Source: PFJX01 sp044227325 (GTDB lineage: Bacteria > Pseudomonadota > Gammaproteobacteria > Burkholderiales > Thiobacillaceae). Taken from it: DNA of 64,000 bases. Made by a program: the position numbers and the translations under genes. Every line of letters begins with the position of its first letter. The first letter of the stretch is position 1. The stretch is from contig JBGAFI010000003.1 in assembly GCA_044227325.1 (NCBI GenBank), forward strand, positions 62,001-126,000, written 5' to 3'. The notes under the pieces were generated by a model. The model saw nothing but the letters and a program-made list of their open reading frames with translations. It had not been told where the DNA came from and made no database searches. Shown one piece after another: positions 1-10,120 of the stretch.

Positions 1-1
1 C

Positions 2-487
2 AGCATCAAGGGCAAGAGCCCGGACCTGGTGTTCTTCGGCGGCATGGATCCCCAGGGTGGGCCCATGGCCCAGCAGATGAAGCGGCTGGGACTGAGCGCC
101 AAACTGCTCGGCGGCGACGGCCTGCAGAACATCAACTTCCTCAAGCTGGCCGGCGCCGATGCCGAGGGCGTGGTCGCCTCTTCGCCCGGCCTGCCCATCG
201 ATTCCATGCCCGGCGGACCGGATTTTCGCAAGCGCTTCGAATCCAAGTACGGCGTGATCCAGGTCTACGCGCCCTACGCCTACGACGCCGTCTATGCCCT
301 GGTGGACGCGATGAAGCGCGCCGGGTCCGCCGAGCCGGCGAAAGTGCTGGCCGAGTTGCCGAAGGTCGACATCCAGGGCGTGTCCGGCCCGGTCAAGTTC
401 GACGCGAAGGGCGACACCATGGGCGGCGCCGTCACCGTCTACGAGGTCAAGGACGGCGCCTGGAAGGTGCTGGAAACGGTGAAATGA
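2..487 (+). CDS. livK: Branched-chain amino acid ABC transporter substrate-binding protein (C-terminal part)
   Basis: Only the last ~161 residues are present; the frame is open to the left edge of the window, so the start and the signal peptide are missing. The visible part has features of a periplasmic-binding-protein fold type I (Leu/Ile/Val-binding family), such as the phrase VYAPYAYDAVYALVDAM and a C-terminal segment ending in a beta strand (GAVTVYEVKDGAWKVLE). It is followed 34 nt later by livH, so it heads a livKHMGF operon. It should deliver the ligand in the periplasm to the LivHM permease. Ligand could be Leu/Ile/Val, but members of this family also bind amides or aromatic acids, and nothing visible decides this. 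Confidence 0.9.
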   Translation, partial: SIKGKSPDLVFFGGMDPQGGPMAQQMKRLGLSAKLLGGDGLQNINFLKLAGADAEGVVASSPGLPIDSMPGGPDFRKRFESKYGVIQVYAPYAYDAVYALVDAMKRAGSAEPAKVLAELPKVDIQGVSGPVKFDAKGDTMGGAVTVYEVKDGAWKVLETVK

Positions 488-521
488 TCTTCCCCCCTCG
501 CTCTTCGGGCGCGGGTTAGGC

Positions 522-1451
522 ATGGACATCTTCACCCAGCAACTCGTCAACGGCCTGGTTCTGGGCAGCATCTACGCCTTGGTGGCGCTGGGCTACACCA
601 TGGTTTACGGCATCCTGGAGCTGATCAACTTCGCCCACGGCGAGGTGACCATGATCGGCGCGATGGTGGCCCTCGCCGTCATCGGCGCGCTGGTGGGCGC
701 CGCGCCCGATCTGCCCGGGCTCCTGGTGGTGGTGGCGGGCCTGCTGGTGGCGATCCCGGCCTGCATGGCACTGGCCTTCGCCATCGAGAAGATCGCCTAC
801 CGGCCCTTGCGCCGCGCGCCGCGTCTGGCGCCGCTGATCACCGCCATCGGCGTCTCCATCATCCTGCAGAACCTGGCCATGCTGGTGTGGGGCCGCCAGT
901 ACGTGTCCTTCCCGCCCATCCTGCCGCGCGGCCAGCACGAGTTCCTGGGCGCCAGCATCACCGATCTGCAGATCGTCATCGTCGTCCTGTCCCTGACGAC
1001 CATGGCCGGCCTGGTGCTGCTGGTGGAAAAGACCCGGCTCGGCCGCGCCATGCGCGCCACCGCCCAGTCCCGGGAAGTGGCGGAACTGATGGGCGTGAAC
1101 GTGGACCGGGTCATCTCCGCGACCTTCGTCATCGGTGCCGCCATCGCCGCCATCGCCGGCGTGATGGTGAGCGCCTACTACGGCCTGGCGCATTACTACA
1201 TGGGCTTCATGCTGGGTCTCAAGGCGTTTTCCGCCGCCGTGCTGGGCGGTATCGGCAACATCGCCGGGGCCATGCTGGGCGGCCTCCTGCTGGGGGTCAT
1301 CGAAGCCCTGGGCGCCGGCTACATCGGCGACCTGACCGGCGGTTTCCTGGGCAGCCACTATCAGGACGTGTTCGCCTTCTTCGTGCTGATCCTGGTGCTG
1401 GTGTTCCGGCCGTCCGGCCTGCTGGGGGAGCGGGTTGCCAGTCGTGCTTAA
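522..1451 (+). CDS. livH: Branched-chain amino acid ABC transporter permease LivH
   Basis: A 309-residue, strongly hydrophobic inner-membrane permease of the LivH family, of normal length. The N-terminus (QQLVNGLVLGSIYALVALGY) and the EAMGR-loop equivalent around residues 180-195 (TAQSREVAELMGVN) are typical; the latter contacts the ATPases. Start ATG at 522 has a purine-rich stretch (GGGTTAGG) just upstream. It overlaps livM by 17 nt, indicating coupled translation. It pairs with LivM to form the membrane channel for the substrate delivered by LivK. Confidence 0.95.
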   Translation: MDIFTQQLVNGLVLGSIYALVALGYTMVYGILELINFAHGEVTMIGAMVALAVIGALVGAAPDLPGLLVVVAGLLVAIPACMALAFAIEKIAYRPLRRAPRLAPLITAIGVSIILQNLAMLVWGRQYVSFPPILPRGQHEFLGASITDLQIVIVVLSLTTMAGLVLLVEKTRLGRAMRATAQSREVAELMGVNVDRVISATFVIGAAIAAIAGVMVSAYYGLAHYYMGFMLGLKAFSAAVLGGIGNIAGAMLGGLLLGVIEALGAGYIGDLTGGFLGSHYQDVFAFFVLILVLVFRPSGLLGERVASRA

Positions 1452-2547
1452 GTTCCTGCGCGAGCGTCCCCGCCTCGCTTTCGCGCTCCTGGCCGTCCTG
1501 TTGTTCGCGCTGCCCTTCCTGGTCGGGTCCGGTCTCGGCAATTCCTGGGTGCGGGTGCTGGATTTCGTCCTGCTGTATGTGCTGCTGGCCCTGGGCCTGA
1601 ACATCGTCGTCGGCTACGCGGGCCTGCTGGACCTGGGCTACATCGCCTTCTACGCCCTGGGCGCCTATCTCTATGCCTGGCTCGCCAGCCCGCACTTCGG
1701 CCTGCACCTGCCGTTCTGGATCGTCCTGCCCCTGGGCGCCGCGTTCGCCGGCGTGTTCGGCGTGTTGCTGGGGGCGCCGACTTTGCGTCTGCGCGGTGAC
1801 TATCTGGCCATCGTCACCCTGGGCTTCGGCGAGATCATCCGCATCTTCATGAACAACCTGAACTCGCCGTTCAACCTGACCAACGGACCCCAGGGCATGA
1901 ACCTGATCGACCCGGTGCGCATCGGCGACTTTTCCCTGGGCAAGACCCAGCATGTCCTGGGCGTCGCCCTGCCCTCCACCTATCTGTATTACTACCTGTT
2001 CCTGGCCGCGACCCTGCTGGTCATCCTGGTGGCCATGCGCCTGCAGGATTCCCGCATCGGCCGCGCCTGGGCCGCGCTGCGGGAGGACGAGGTGGCGGCG
2101 GCGGCCATGGGCATCAACACCCGCAACGTGAAACTGCTGGCCTTCGCCATGGGCGCCACCTTCGGCGGCCTCGCCGGCGGCCTGTTCGCGGCCTTCCAGG
2201 GCTTCATCAGCCCGGAAAGCTTCAATCTGTGGGAGTCCATCCTGGTGCTGTGCATGATCGTCCTGGGCGGCATGGGCAACATCCCCGGCGTGATCCTCGG
2301 CGCGGTGCTGCTGACGGTGATTCCCGAAGCCCTGCGCTACCTGGGCGATCTGCAACGGGCGACCCTGGGTCAAGTCTTCGTCGATCCCGCCGATCTGCGC
2401 ATGCTCCTGTTCGGCGTGGCCCTGGTGGCCATGATGCTGTACCGGCCCGCCGGCCTGCTGCCCTCGCGCCAGCGCAAGCGGGAGTTCGGGGCGAAGGACG
2501 GCGTCGCCGAGCAGGAACAGGCCGACCTTTACGACGCCCGGGCCTGA
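1435..2547 (+). CDS. livM: Branched-chain amino acid ABC transporter permease LivM
   Basis: A 370-residue inner-membrane permease of the LivM family. Family phrases include LGLNIVVGYAGLLDLGYIAF near residue 60 and the cytoplasmic coupling loop RAWAALREDEVAAAAMGIN near residue 205. The start shown is TTG at 1435, inside the end of livH; GTG at 1444 is an equally reasonable start three codons later. The C-terminus is charged and cytoplasmic. The next gene livG begins 2 nt after its stop, so livHMGF is translated as a compact unit. Confidence 0.94.
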   Translation: MPVVLKFLRERPRLAFALLAVLLFALPFLVGSGLGNSWVRVLDFVLLYVLLALGLNIVVGYAGLLDLGYIAFYALGAYLYAWLASPHFGLHLPFWIVLPLGAAFAGVFGVLLGAPTLRLRGDYLAIVTLGFGEIIRIFMNNLNSPFNLTNGPQGMNLIDPVRIGDFSLGKTQHVLGVALPSTYLYYYLFLAATLLVILVAMRLQDSRIGRAWAALREDEVAAAAMGINTRNVKLLAFAMGATFGGLAGGLFAAFQGFISPESFNLWESILVLCMIVLGGMGNIPGVILGAVLLTVIPEALRYLGDLQRATLGQVFVDPADLRMLLFGVALVAMMLYRPAGLLPSRQRKREFGAKDGVAEQEQADLYDARA

Positions 2548-2548
2548 C

Positions 2549-3340
2549 ATGACAGAGCGCTCGCGAGAACTCCTGCGCGTCTCGGGCGTGACCAAGCGCT
2601 TTGGCGGCCTCGCCGCGCTGGACGACGTTTCGCTCAGTGTGGGCGAAGGCGAGATCTACGGCCTGATCGGCCCCAACGGCGCCGGCAAGACCACCCTGTT
2701 CAACTGCATGACCGGGCTGTATTCGGTGACCTCCGGCCGGGTCGAACTGGCGGGAGCGGCCATCCAGGGCATCAAGCCACACCAGATCGTGCAACGCGGC
2801 TTCGCGCGCACCTTCCAGAACATCCGCCTGTTCGCCAACATGACCGCCCTGGAAAACGTGATGGTGGGGCGCCATGCCCGCACCCGCGCCGGCGTGCTCG
2901 GCGCCGTCTTCCGCGGCGCCCGCACCCGCGCCGAGGAGGCGGCCATCCGCAGCAAGGCGCGCGAACTGATGGAATACGTGGGCCTGAAGAACAAGGGCCG
3001 CGGACTGGCCGGGCACCTCTCCTACGGCGACCAGCGTCGTCTGGAAATCGCCCGCGCCCTGGCCACGGAACCCAAACTTTTGGCGCTGGACGAGCCGGTG
3101 GCGGGCATGAATCCCACCGAACGACGCCAGATGAGCGATCTGTTCCTCAAGTTGCGCGACGGCGGCGTCACCCTGCTGCTGATCGAACACGACGTGAAGC
3201 TGGTGATGGGTCTGTGCGACCGGGTCGCGGTGCTGGACTATGGCCGCAAGATCGCCGAGGGCGAGCCGGAGGTCGTGCAGCAGGACAAGGGCGTGATCGC
3301 GGCCTATCTGGGCGGCGACGTGGAGGGCGAGACGCCGTGA
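2549..3340 (+). CDS. livG: Branched-chain amino acid ABC transporter ATPase LivG
   Basis: A 263-residue ATP-binding subunit. Walker A is GPNGAGKTT at residues 41-49, the signature is LSYGDQRRLEIARAL (the Y-for-G variant usual in LivG), and Walker B is LLALDEPVAGMNP, followed by the H-loop ending LIEHD. Length is normal. The stop codon overlaps the GTG start of livF. Together with LivF it energises the LivHM permease on the cytoplasmic side. Confidence 0.95.
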   Translation: MTERSRELLRVSGVTKRFGGLAALDDVSLSVGEGEIYGLIGPNGAGKTTLFNCMTGLYSVTSGRVELAGAAIQGIKPHQIVQRGFARTFQNIRLFANMTALENVMVGRHARTRAGVLGAVFRGARTRAEEAAIRSKARELMEYVGLKNKGRGLAGHLSYGDQRRLEIARALATEPKLLALDEPVAGMNPTERRQMSDLFLKLRDGGVTLLLIEHDVKLVMGLCDRVAVLDYGRKIAEGEPEVVQQDKGVIAAYLGGDVEGETP

Positions 3341-4059
3341 GCTTGTTGGAAGCGCGCGGACTCAAGGTGGCCTACGGCGGCATCCAGGCCGTGCGCGGCA
3401 TCGATTTCGAGGTCGCCGAGGGCGAACTGGTCTGCCTGATCGGCGCCAACGGCGCCGGCAAGAGCAGCACGCTGAAAGGCCTCATGGGCCTGGCCCATCC
3501 CCGGGGCGAGATCGTTTTCGCCGGCGAGAAGATCCATAAGCAGCCCACCCACGCCATTGCCGCCCGGGGCTTGGCCCTGGTGCCCGAGGGGCGCGGCATC
3601 TTCGGCCGCCTGACGGTGGCGGAAAACCTGGAGATGGGCGCCTATATCCGGCGCGACAAAGCGGGCATCCTCGCCGACCGGGCGCGCGCCTACGACTTGT
3701 TTCCCCGTCTCGCGGAGCGGCGCGGCCAATTGGCCGGCACCCTGTCCGGCGGCGAACAGCAGATGCTCGCCATCGCCCGCGCCATGATGGGGCGTCCCAG
3801 GCTTCTGCTGCTGGACGAGCCGAGCATGGGGCTGGCGCCGCTGATGGTGAGGAAAATCTACGAAACCATCGCCGCCATCGCCCGCGAGGGGGTGACCATC
3901 CTGCTGGTGGAACAGAACGCGAACCTGGCGCTGCGCGTCAGTCAACGCGCCTATGTCCTGGAAAGCGGCGCCATCTCGCTGAGCGGCGAGGCGGCTGAAC
4001 TAAGCGCCAACCCCCTGGTCAGAGCCGCCTATCTTGGGGATGAGAACGCCTCAAATTAG
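3337..4059 (+). CDS. livF: Branched-chain amino acid ABC transporter ATPase LivF
   Basis: A 240-residue ATP-binding subunit. The start is GTG at 3337, overlapping the TGA of livG (GTGA), which gives the expected N-terminus SLLEARGLKVAYGG; the open frame extends further upstream but that part is a shadow of livG. Walker A is GANGAGKSS, signature LSGGEQQMLAIARAM and Walker B LLLLDEPSMGLAP. It is the last gene of the liv operon; no clear terminator follows before the next gene. Confidence 0.95.
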   Translation: MSLLEARGLKVAYGGIQAVRGIDFEVAEGELVCLIGANGAGKSSTLKGLMGLAHPRGEIVFAGEKIHKQPTHAIAARGLALVPEGRGIFGRLTVAENLEMGAYIRRDKAGILADRARAYDLFPRLAERRGQLAGTLSGGEQQMLAIARAMMGRPRLLLLDEPSMGLAPLMVRKIYETIAAIAREGVTILLVEQNANLALRVSQRAYVLESGAISLSGEAAELSANPLVRAAYLGDENASN

Positions 4060-4221
4060 GGCGTGCCCCAAGATTCCGTTGCAATTGCGCAACATAGAAA
4101 TTCCCGCCCCTGGGGCGAGTATGGCGAACAATCGAATGTTCTAATATTCGTCCATATACTGCGGGCTCAGTTCCAGACACCTGTTTTACCCCTTTGTTAT
4201 CAACCCTCTAGGAGTTTTGCC

Positions 4222-4878
4222 ATGAAGAAGATTTCCGCCCTGATCCTGGCCCTGGTTGCCCAATCCGCTTTCGCCCAAACCGCCGCCACCCCCGAGTCCA
4301 CCGCTGCCCAGCTGCTGGACCCCGCCAAGGCCGCCGACATCGCCAAGGACCCCAAGGCCGCCGTCGCCGCGATGACCAACCTGATGGATCCCGCCACCGC
4401 CATGATCCTGATGCAGAAGGGCATGGATCCCGCCACCTTCACCAAGATGGCCCAGGCCGGCATGTCTCCTGACATCCTGAAGTCCTACGCCGCCTTCCTG
4501 GACCCCAACATGTACACCAAGTGGCTGGCCGCTTCCATGGACCCCAACTTCTACATGGCCGCCATGGCGCCCTTCATGAACCCCAACATGTACATGAAGT
4601 GGATGATGTCCCCCCTGGACCCCCGCGTTCTGCAAATGGGCATGGCTCCCCTGAACCCCAACATGTACATGAACTGGGCCATGGCTCCTGTCGCGCCCGC
4701 CAACATGAACCTGATGATGGCTCCCCTGAACCCCAACCTGTACACCCAATGGGCTGGCGCCGCTGCCGATCCCAAGACCTACGGCATGTGGGGCAGCTTC
4801 ATGAACCCCGCCACCTACGGCAACATGGCTAACCCCTTCGCCGGCTTCATCCCCGTGCCCGCCGCTCCCGCCAAGTAA
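4222..4878 (+). CDS. Exported Met/Asn/Pro-rich tandem repeat protein
   Basis: I do not recognise a named family. The protein is 218 residues with a clear Sec signal peptide (MKKISALILALVAQSAFAQ, cleavage after AFA). Start ATG at 4222 follows a good ribosome site (TAGGAG); the open frame continues upstream to 4063 but lacks such a site. From about residue 55 to 205 the mature part is twelve tandem repeats of 12-13 residues, each beginning with [LMV][DNSA]P and often reading LNPNMYMKWMAAP. Met, Asn, Pro, Tyr and Trp are very enriched. Codon choice is uniform, suggesting high expression. It is followed by a strong terminator. Its neighbour at 5003 has degenerate copies of the same repeat. Possible roles (metal or oxidant handling by Met, surface or periplasmic scaffold) are guesses. 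Confidence 0.85.
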   Translation: MKKISALILALVAQSAFAQTAATPESTAAQLLDPAKAADIAKDPKAAVAAMTNLMDPATAMILMQKGMDPATFTKMAQAGMSPDILKSYAAFLDPNMYTKWLAASMDPNFYMAAMAPFMNPNMYMKWMMSPLDPRVLQMGMAPLNPNMYMNWAMAPVAPANMNLMMAPLNPNLYTQWAGAAADPKTYGMWGSFMNPATYGNMANPFAGFIPVPAAPAK

Positions 4879-4901
4879 TTCTCGCGGATTGCGCTAGCCT
4901 G

Positions 4902-4932
4902 AAAAGGGCGGAACTTCGGTTCCGCCCTTTTT
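4902..4932 (+). terminator. Intrinsic terminator after the Met-repeat gene
   Basis: A perfect 13-bp stem (AAAAGGGCGGAAC) closed by a UUCG tetraloop and followed by a T run. It sits 23 nt after the stop at 4878, so the repeat protein is likely transcribed as its own unit and the next gene (5003) needs another promoter. Confidence 0.9.
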
Positions 4933-5002
4933 GTTTGCACCACGATAAAGCATGTTACTATTTGCTTATATTTCTTATCTCTATGATTGTTAAGGTTTTC
5001 GC

Positions 5003-5734
5003 ATGTTCGGCCGGGTGGCGCTCCTTTTGACTTTGTTGATTTTCGGTTTGTCCCTGGATGTCCAGGCTGCGACCGGAACGGCGCGCGCGCGAGCCAAAGT
5101 CTCGCAAGCCGGCCACAAGCTGACGGTCAAGAAGGTGCGCAGAAAGGACGGCAGCGTGGTCGTCCGTCTGGATATGCCCGCTGTGGCGTCGTCCGGCAGG
5201 ACCGCGGATGCCGCTCCCAATCCGGCGGCTGGCGATGGGGCATTGGCCGGGGAAGTGGGGCCGGCCCAGGCCATCGCCCAGGCGAAGAATTCCCAGATCA
5301 TGAATCAGTGGCTGGACGCGGTGACCGAGCCGCGTTTCATGACCGCCCTGGCCGCGGTGGCCCTGGAGCCCGGCGCCGAACCCAAAGCGCTGAATCGCGG
5401 CATCGACCCGGCCAAGGTGCGCAACTGGGCCGAATTCGTCGATCCGGATCTCTATCTGCGCTGGAAGGCGGGCATGCTCGACCCCCGCTTCAATCGGGCC
5501 ATCCTGAAAAGCCAGCCGGAACTCCAGGCCGTGCCGTTCTGGATCGCTTTCCCCATGTATTTGGAGATTCCCGTCGAGGCGCGCGCGGGTGTCCCGCTGA
5601 AACCGACGCTCTGGTCAAATGCCTACAGCGGCGGACCCGGTGGCCAGGAGGCGGCCCAGGAGTGGCTCAAGCTGCCCATGCCGGACCCCAGGCTGAACCC
5701 CTGGCTCGGTCCCAACCGGCATTACCGCTATTAG
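5003..5734 (+). CDS. Exported protein with degenerate 12-13 residue repeats, related to the 4222 gene
   Basis: A 243-residue protein with a hydrophobic signal peptide (residues 1-22, ending DVQA), a basic region, and from about residue 95 a series of units with the same layout as the preceding gene: TEPRFMTALAAV, IDPAKVRNWAEF, VDPDLYLRWKAGM and LDPRFNRAILKS. The C-terminus has further Pro-rich segments (PDPRLNPWLGPN). The repeats are less Met-rich than in the neighbour. Start ATG at 5003 follows AAGG by 7 nt. The gene ends 4 nt inside the convergent cyclo-ligase gene. Function unknown; adjacency and shared repeats suggest that the two proteins work together or arose by duplication. Confidence 0.8.
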   Translation: MFGRVALLLTLLIFGLSLDVQAATGTARARAKVSQAGHKLTVKKVRRKDGSVVVRLDMPAVASSGRTADAAPNPAAGDGALAGEVGPAQAIAQAKNSQIMNQWLDAVTEPRFMTALAAVALEPGAEPKALNRGIDPAKVRNWAEFVDPDLYLRWKAGMLDPRFNRAILKSQPELQAVPFWIAFPMYLEIPVEARAGVPLKPTLWSNAYSGGPGGQEAAQEWLKLPMPDPRLNPWLGPNRHYRY

Positions 5735-6345
5735 GGCTGCCTGGCGGCCAGATAGCCGCGCTCGGTAAGAATCCCGCTCAACGGGATATCCCATGCGTCG
5801 TTCGGTATCCGATCCACCTGCTGCGCGGCGAACGCGACCCCCACACGCCGCGGTTGCCGCCAGACGCGGCGCTTGCCCAGCCTGGCCAGGCTGGCATCGT
5901 AATAGCCCCCTCCCATGCCGACGCGCCAGCCCTGTTCATCGAAACCCAGCAGCGGCAGGAACAATACGTCCAGTTGCGTGGCCCGCACCTTGCGCGCGGG
6001 CGCGTGCCGATACTCCGGAATGCCGTAGCGATTCAGGCGCCAGGCCGGACGATCACCCAAACGGATGAACCACAGCTTCCGGTGCCCGCGTCCCGGCACG
6101 ACCGGGAGATAGCAATCCACGCCCATTAGGCGCGCCCGGCCGAGCAAGGGAAGCACGTCGATCTCGTTCTTGGCGGGCATGTAGAAGCCGATGCGCCGCT
6201 TGCGCGCCAGCAGGCGCTGGCGCAAGGCGTGACGGACCAGGCGCCGCCCGGCGAGGCGGCGCGCCGCCCGTGGCACCGCGGCGCGACGGGCGCGCAGTTC
6301 GCGCCGCAAGGCGGCTTTATCGGGAAAGTCGGAGGATGGGATCAT
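5731..6345 (-). CDS. fau: 5-formyltetrahydrofolate cyclo-ligase
   Basis: A 204-residue cytoplasmic enzyme that converts 5-formyl-THF to 5,10-methenyl-THF with ATP. The family motif GMGGGYYDASLARLG near the C-terminus (ATP/substrate loop) and the N-terminal phrase ALRRELRARRAAVP are diagnostic. Length is normal. It lies just downstream of 6S RNA, the arrangement conserved in many proteobacteria (zapA - ssrS - fau/ygfA), so it may be co-transcribed with 6S RNA. It converges on and slightly overlaps the gene at 5003. Confidence 0.95.
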   Translation of the reverse strand: MIPSSDFPDKAALRRELRARRAAVPRAARRLAGRRLVRHALRQRLLARKRRIGFYMPAKNEIDVLPLLGRARLMGVDCYLPVVPGRGHRKLWFIRLGDRPAWRLNRYGIPEYRHAPARKVRATQLDVLFLPLLGFDEQGWRVGMGGGYYDASLARLGKRRVWRQPRRVGVAFAAQQVDRIPNDAWDIPLSGILTERGYLAARQP

Positions 6346-6352
6346 GAAGAAG

Positions 6353-6536
6353 GGTCTCCCCGCTCGCGCCGTCTGGGCTGCAATCCTGAACCCTGGGGTT
6401 CAAGGTCGGTCACGGCGCCGTCGCTTCGGGTACATGGGACAAGCCACGCGCACACCCGCGATGGAACTACAGTGACCTGCGCTTACGCTTATCGGTTCAA
6501 AGAATACGCAACCTTCGCGAGCGGAGCAGGGAGATT
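6353..6536 (-). ncRNA. ssrS: 6S RNA (SsrS)
   Basis: The gap between zapA and fau holds a 6S RNA on the minus strand, the same synteny as in Escherichia coli. Read on the minus strand, the 3' half contains CCTTGAACCCCAGGGTTCAG followed by GATTGCAGCCC, which closely matches the conserved E. coli 6S segment around CCTTGAACCAAGGGTTCA. The ends pair: CCGCTCGCG near the 5' end with CGCGAGCGG near the 3' end, flanked by CTCCC and GGGAG, giving the closing stem of the long hairpin. The exact ends are estimated from this stem. 6S RNA binds sigma-70 RNA polymerase holoenzyme and mimics an open promoter in stationary phase. Confidence 0.9.
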
Positions 6537-6568
6537 GATTCGCCCGGGACAATGGCGTCCGCGAGCGT

Positions 6569-6877
6569 TCAGAACAGATTATCTTGCTGGGCCATGGCCT
6601 GATCAAGCAGGCCGATGAGACGGTCGATATGCTCGCGGTGCTCGCGCGTGTCCGGTTGGGCGGGGCGGGCGGCGAGAAAGTCGTGGGTGATGTTGAGGGC
6701 GGCCATGATGGCGATGCGTTCAAGGCCGATGACCTTGCCGCCGTCGCGGATCTCGCGCATCTTGCGGTCCAGGTAGGTCACGGCCTGCAGCAGGCCTTCC
6801 CGCTCCTCCTCCGGGCAGGCCACGCGGAACTCGCGGCCCATGATGGCCACATCCAGGCTGACATTGTTGGAGGCCAT
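6569..6877 (-). CDS. zapA: Cell division protein ZapA
   Basis: A 102-residue protein with the ZapA layout: an N-terminal beta-rich head (VSLDVAIMGREFRVACPEEE) and a C-terminal helix (LERIAIMAALNITHDFL) that forms the dimer coiled coil. ZapA binds FtsZ and promotes Z-ring assembly. It sits 3 nt after the small coiled-coil gene upstream and just before 6S RNA, as in many betaproteobacteria. Confidence 0.93.
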   Translation of the reverse strand: MASNNVSLDVAIMGREFRVACPEEEREGLLQAVTYLDRKMREIRDGGKVIGLERIAIMAALNITHDFLAARPAQPDTREHREHIDRLIGLLDQAMAQQDNLF

Positions 6878-6880
6878 CGA

Positions 6881-7072
6881 TCAGTCCGGAATCTTGTTCA
6901 ACAGGGTTTCCATGCGGGCGCGCGCTTCCTCGAGACGATCGGCGAGTTTCTTGTTGCTGCTTTCCAGGGAAACCACCTGCTGGCGCAGCTTGAGGTTCTC
7001 CTCGCGCATTGCCTGAAAGCGCTCCAACATCTGAGCGAGCTTGGTTTCCAGGGTGTCCAGTTCGGCCTGCAT
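6881..7072 (-). CDS. Small coiled-coil protein, TIGR02449 family (ZapB-like)
   Basis: A 63-residue protein (from the ATG at 7072) that is almost entirely a heptad-rich coiled coil: MQAELDTLETKLAQMLERF, then an ENLKLRQQV stretch, ending TLLNKIPD. This matches the TIGR02449 family found upstream of zapA. A longer frame starts at 7147 but overlaps the divergent msbA start and looks non-coding. A ZapB-like role in division is plausible from context but not proven. Confidence 0.8.
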   Translation of the reverse strand: MQAELDTLETKLAQMLERFQAMREENLKLRQQVVSLESSNKKLADRLEEARARMETLLNKIPD

Positions 7073-7145
7073 ATCGGCACTATAATTGCCGCCATTTTCT
7101 CGCGCAACAAAGGGTTTCGAGCCCACTCGCGATATCGCACCCTCC

Positions 7146-8894
<1,749 letters not shown>

Positions 8895-8974
8895 GCGGTT
8901 ATCGCCGCTCGGCCGCGGCCGCCCTCCGCACCGTCTCCACGCGGCTCGCGCCGGGCGGGCAAGGCGAAACCTTC

Positions 8975-9014
8975 CCTCCCCTCCCAATCCTCCCCCGCTG
9001 GCGTGGGAGGGGAG
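8975..9014. repeat. GC-rich palindromic repeat, copy 1
   Basis: An imperfect CCTCCC...GGGAGG palindrome with a flanking CCCTCCC stretch, between the convergent ends of msbA and hemE. It belongs to a family of at least seven palindromes in this window (see 46442, 48025, 49066, 57474, 57538, 61700). Here it may serve as a bidirectional transcription barrier. Confidence 0.6.
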
Positions 9015-9027
9015 CCATCAAGCAAAG

Positions 9028-10095
9028 CTACCCGGCGTGATAGGCGCGGCTGACTTCCCGCACGGTCTCCACCAATACGCTCACATTCTCCGGCGGGGTG
9101 AACTGGGAGATGCCGTGGCCCAGGTTGAACACGTGGCCACTGCCCGGCCCGTAGCTCGCGAGGATGGCCTTTGCCTCCGCCGCGACGGCTTCCGGCGTGG
9201 TGAGCAGGATGCCGGGGTCCATGTTGCCCTGCAACGCCACTTTGTCGCCCACCCGGCGGCGGGCGTCGCCGATGTCGATGGTCCAATCCAGGCCGACGGC
9301 GTCGCAGCCACAGGCGGCGATGTGCTCCAGCCAGAGTCCGCCGCCCTTGGTGAAGACGATGCGGGGCACGCTGCGGCCTTCCCGGGTGCGGGTCAGGGCG
9401 GCCATGATGCGGGCCATGTAGGGCAGGGAGAATTCCAGATAGGCGGCCTGGGACAGCATGCCGCCCCAGGAATCGAACACCATCGCCGCCTGGGCGCCGG
9501 CCTCGATCTGGGCGTTGAGGTAATCGATGACGGCCTGGGTGGTGACTTCCAGGATGTGGTGCATGAGGTCGGGCCGGCTATACATCATGCGCTTGACCTG
9601 GGTGTAGCTGTCGCTGCCCTCCCCTTCGATCATGTAGCAGGACAGGGTGAAGGGGCTGCCGGAAAAGCCGATCAGGGGCACCGAGCCGTCCAGGGCGCGG
9701 CGGATTTCCGAGACGGCGTCGATGACGTAGCGCAGATGGTCGTGGGGGTCCGGCGCCTTCAGGTCGCGGATCGCCCATTCCTCCCGCAGCGGACGCTCGA
9801 ACTTCGGCCCCTCGCCCTCGGCGAAATACAGGCCCAGGCCCATGGCATCCGGCACCGTCAGAATGTCAGAGAACAGAATCGCCGCGTCCAGGTCGTAGCG
9901 GGCCAGGGGTTGCAGCGTCACTTCGGTGGCCAGGGCGGGCGACTTGCACAGGTTCAGGAAGCTGCCGGCGCGGGCGCGGGTCGCGCAGTATTCCGGCAGA
10001 TAGCGGCCGGCCTGGCGCATCAGCCAGGAAGGCGTGTATTCGGTGGGTTGCCGCAGCAGGGCGCGCAGGAAGGTATCGTTCTTCAGGGTTGTCAT
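9028..10095 (-). CDS. hemE: Uroporphyrinogen decarboxylase
   Basis: A 355-residue enzyme, normal for HemE, which removes the four acetate carboxyls of uroporphyrinogen III to give coproporphyrinogen III in haem synthesis. The N-terminal signature (PSWLMRQAGRYLPEY) and GFSGSPFTLSCYMIEG are present. ATG at 10095 is supported by the standard N-terminus (NDTFLRALLRQPTEYTP). It lies 26 nt downstream of the symporter gene on the same strand and may be read from it. Confidence 0.96.
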   Translation of the reverse strand: MTTLKNDTFLRALLRQPTEYTPSWLMRQAGRYLPEYCATRARAGSFLNLCKSPALATEVTLQPLARYDLDAAILFSDILTVPDAMGLGLYFAEGEGPKFERPLREEWAIRDLKAPDPHDHLRYVIDAVSEIRRALDGSVPLIGFSGSPFTLSCYMIEGEGSDSYTQVKRMMYSRPDLMHHILEVTTQAVIDYLNAQIEAGAQAAMVFDSWGGMLSQAAYLEFSLPYMARIMAALTRTREGRSVPRIVFTKGGGLWLEHIAACGCDAVGLDWTIDIGDARRRVGDKVALQGNMDPGILLTTPEAVAAEAKAILASYGPGSGHVFNLGHGISQFTPPENVSVLVETVREVSRAYHAG

Positions 10096-10120
10096 GGTCG
10101 GTGCCGTCTGGGTAACCGCG

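Noticed and set aside
4063..4221. Upstream extension of the Met-repeat gene to 4063
   Set aside because: ATG 4222 has a strong ribosome site and begins a textbook signal peptide; the upstream 53 codons contain no conserved-looking features.
7081..7086. TATAAT as the msbA promoter
   Set aside because: The hexamer is perfect, but no -35 of reasonable quality lies 16-18 nt upstream, so it is only mentioned in the msbA entry.
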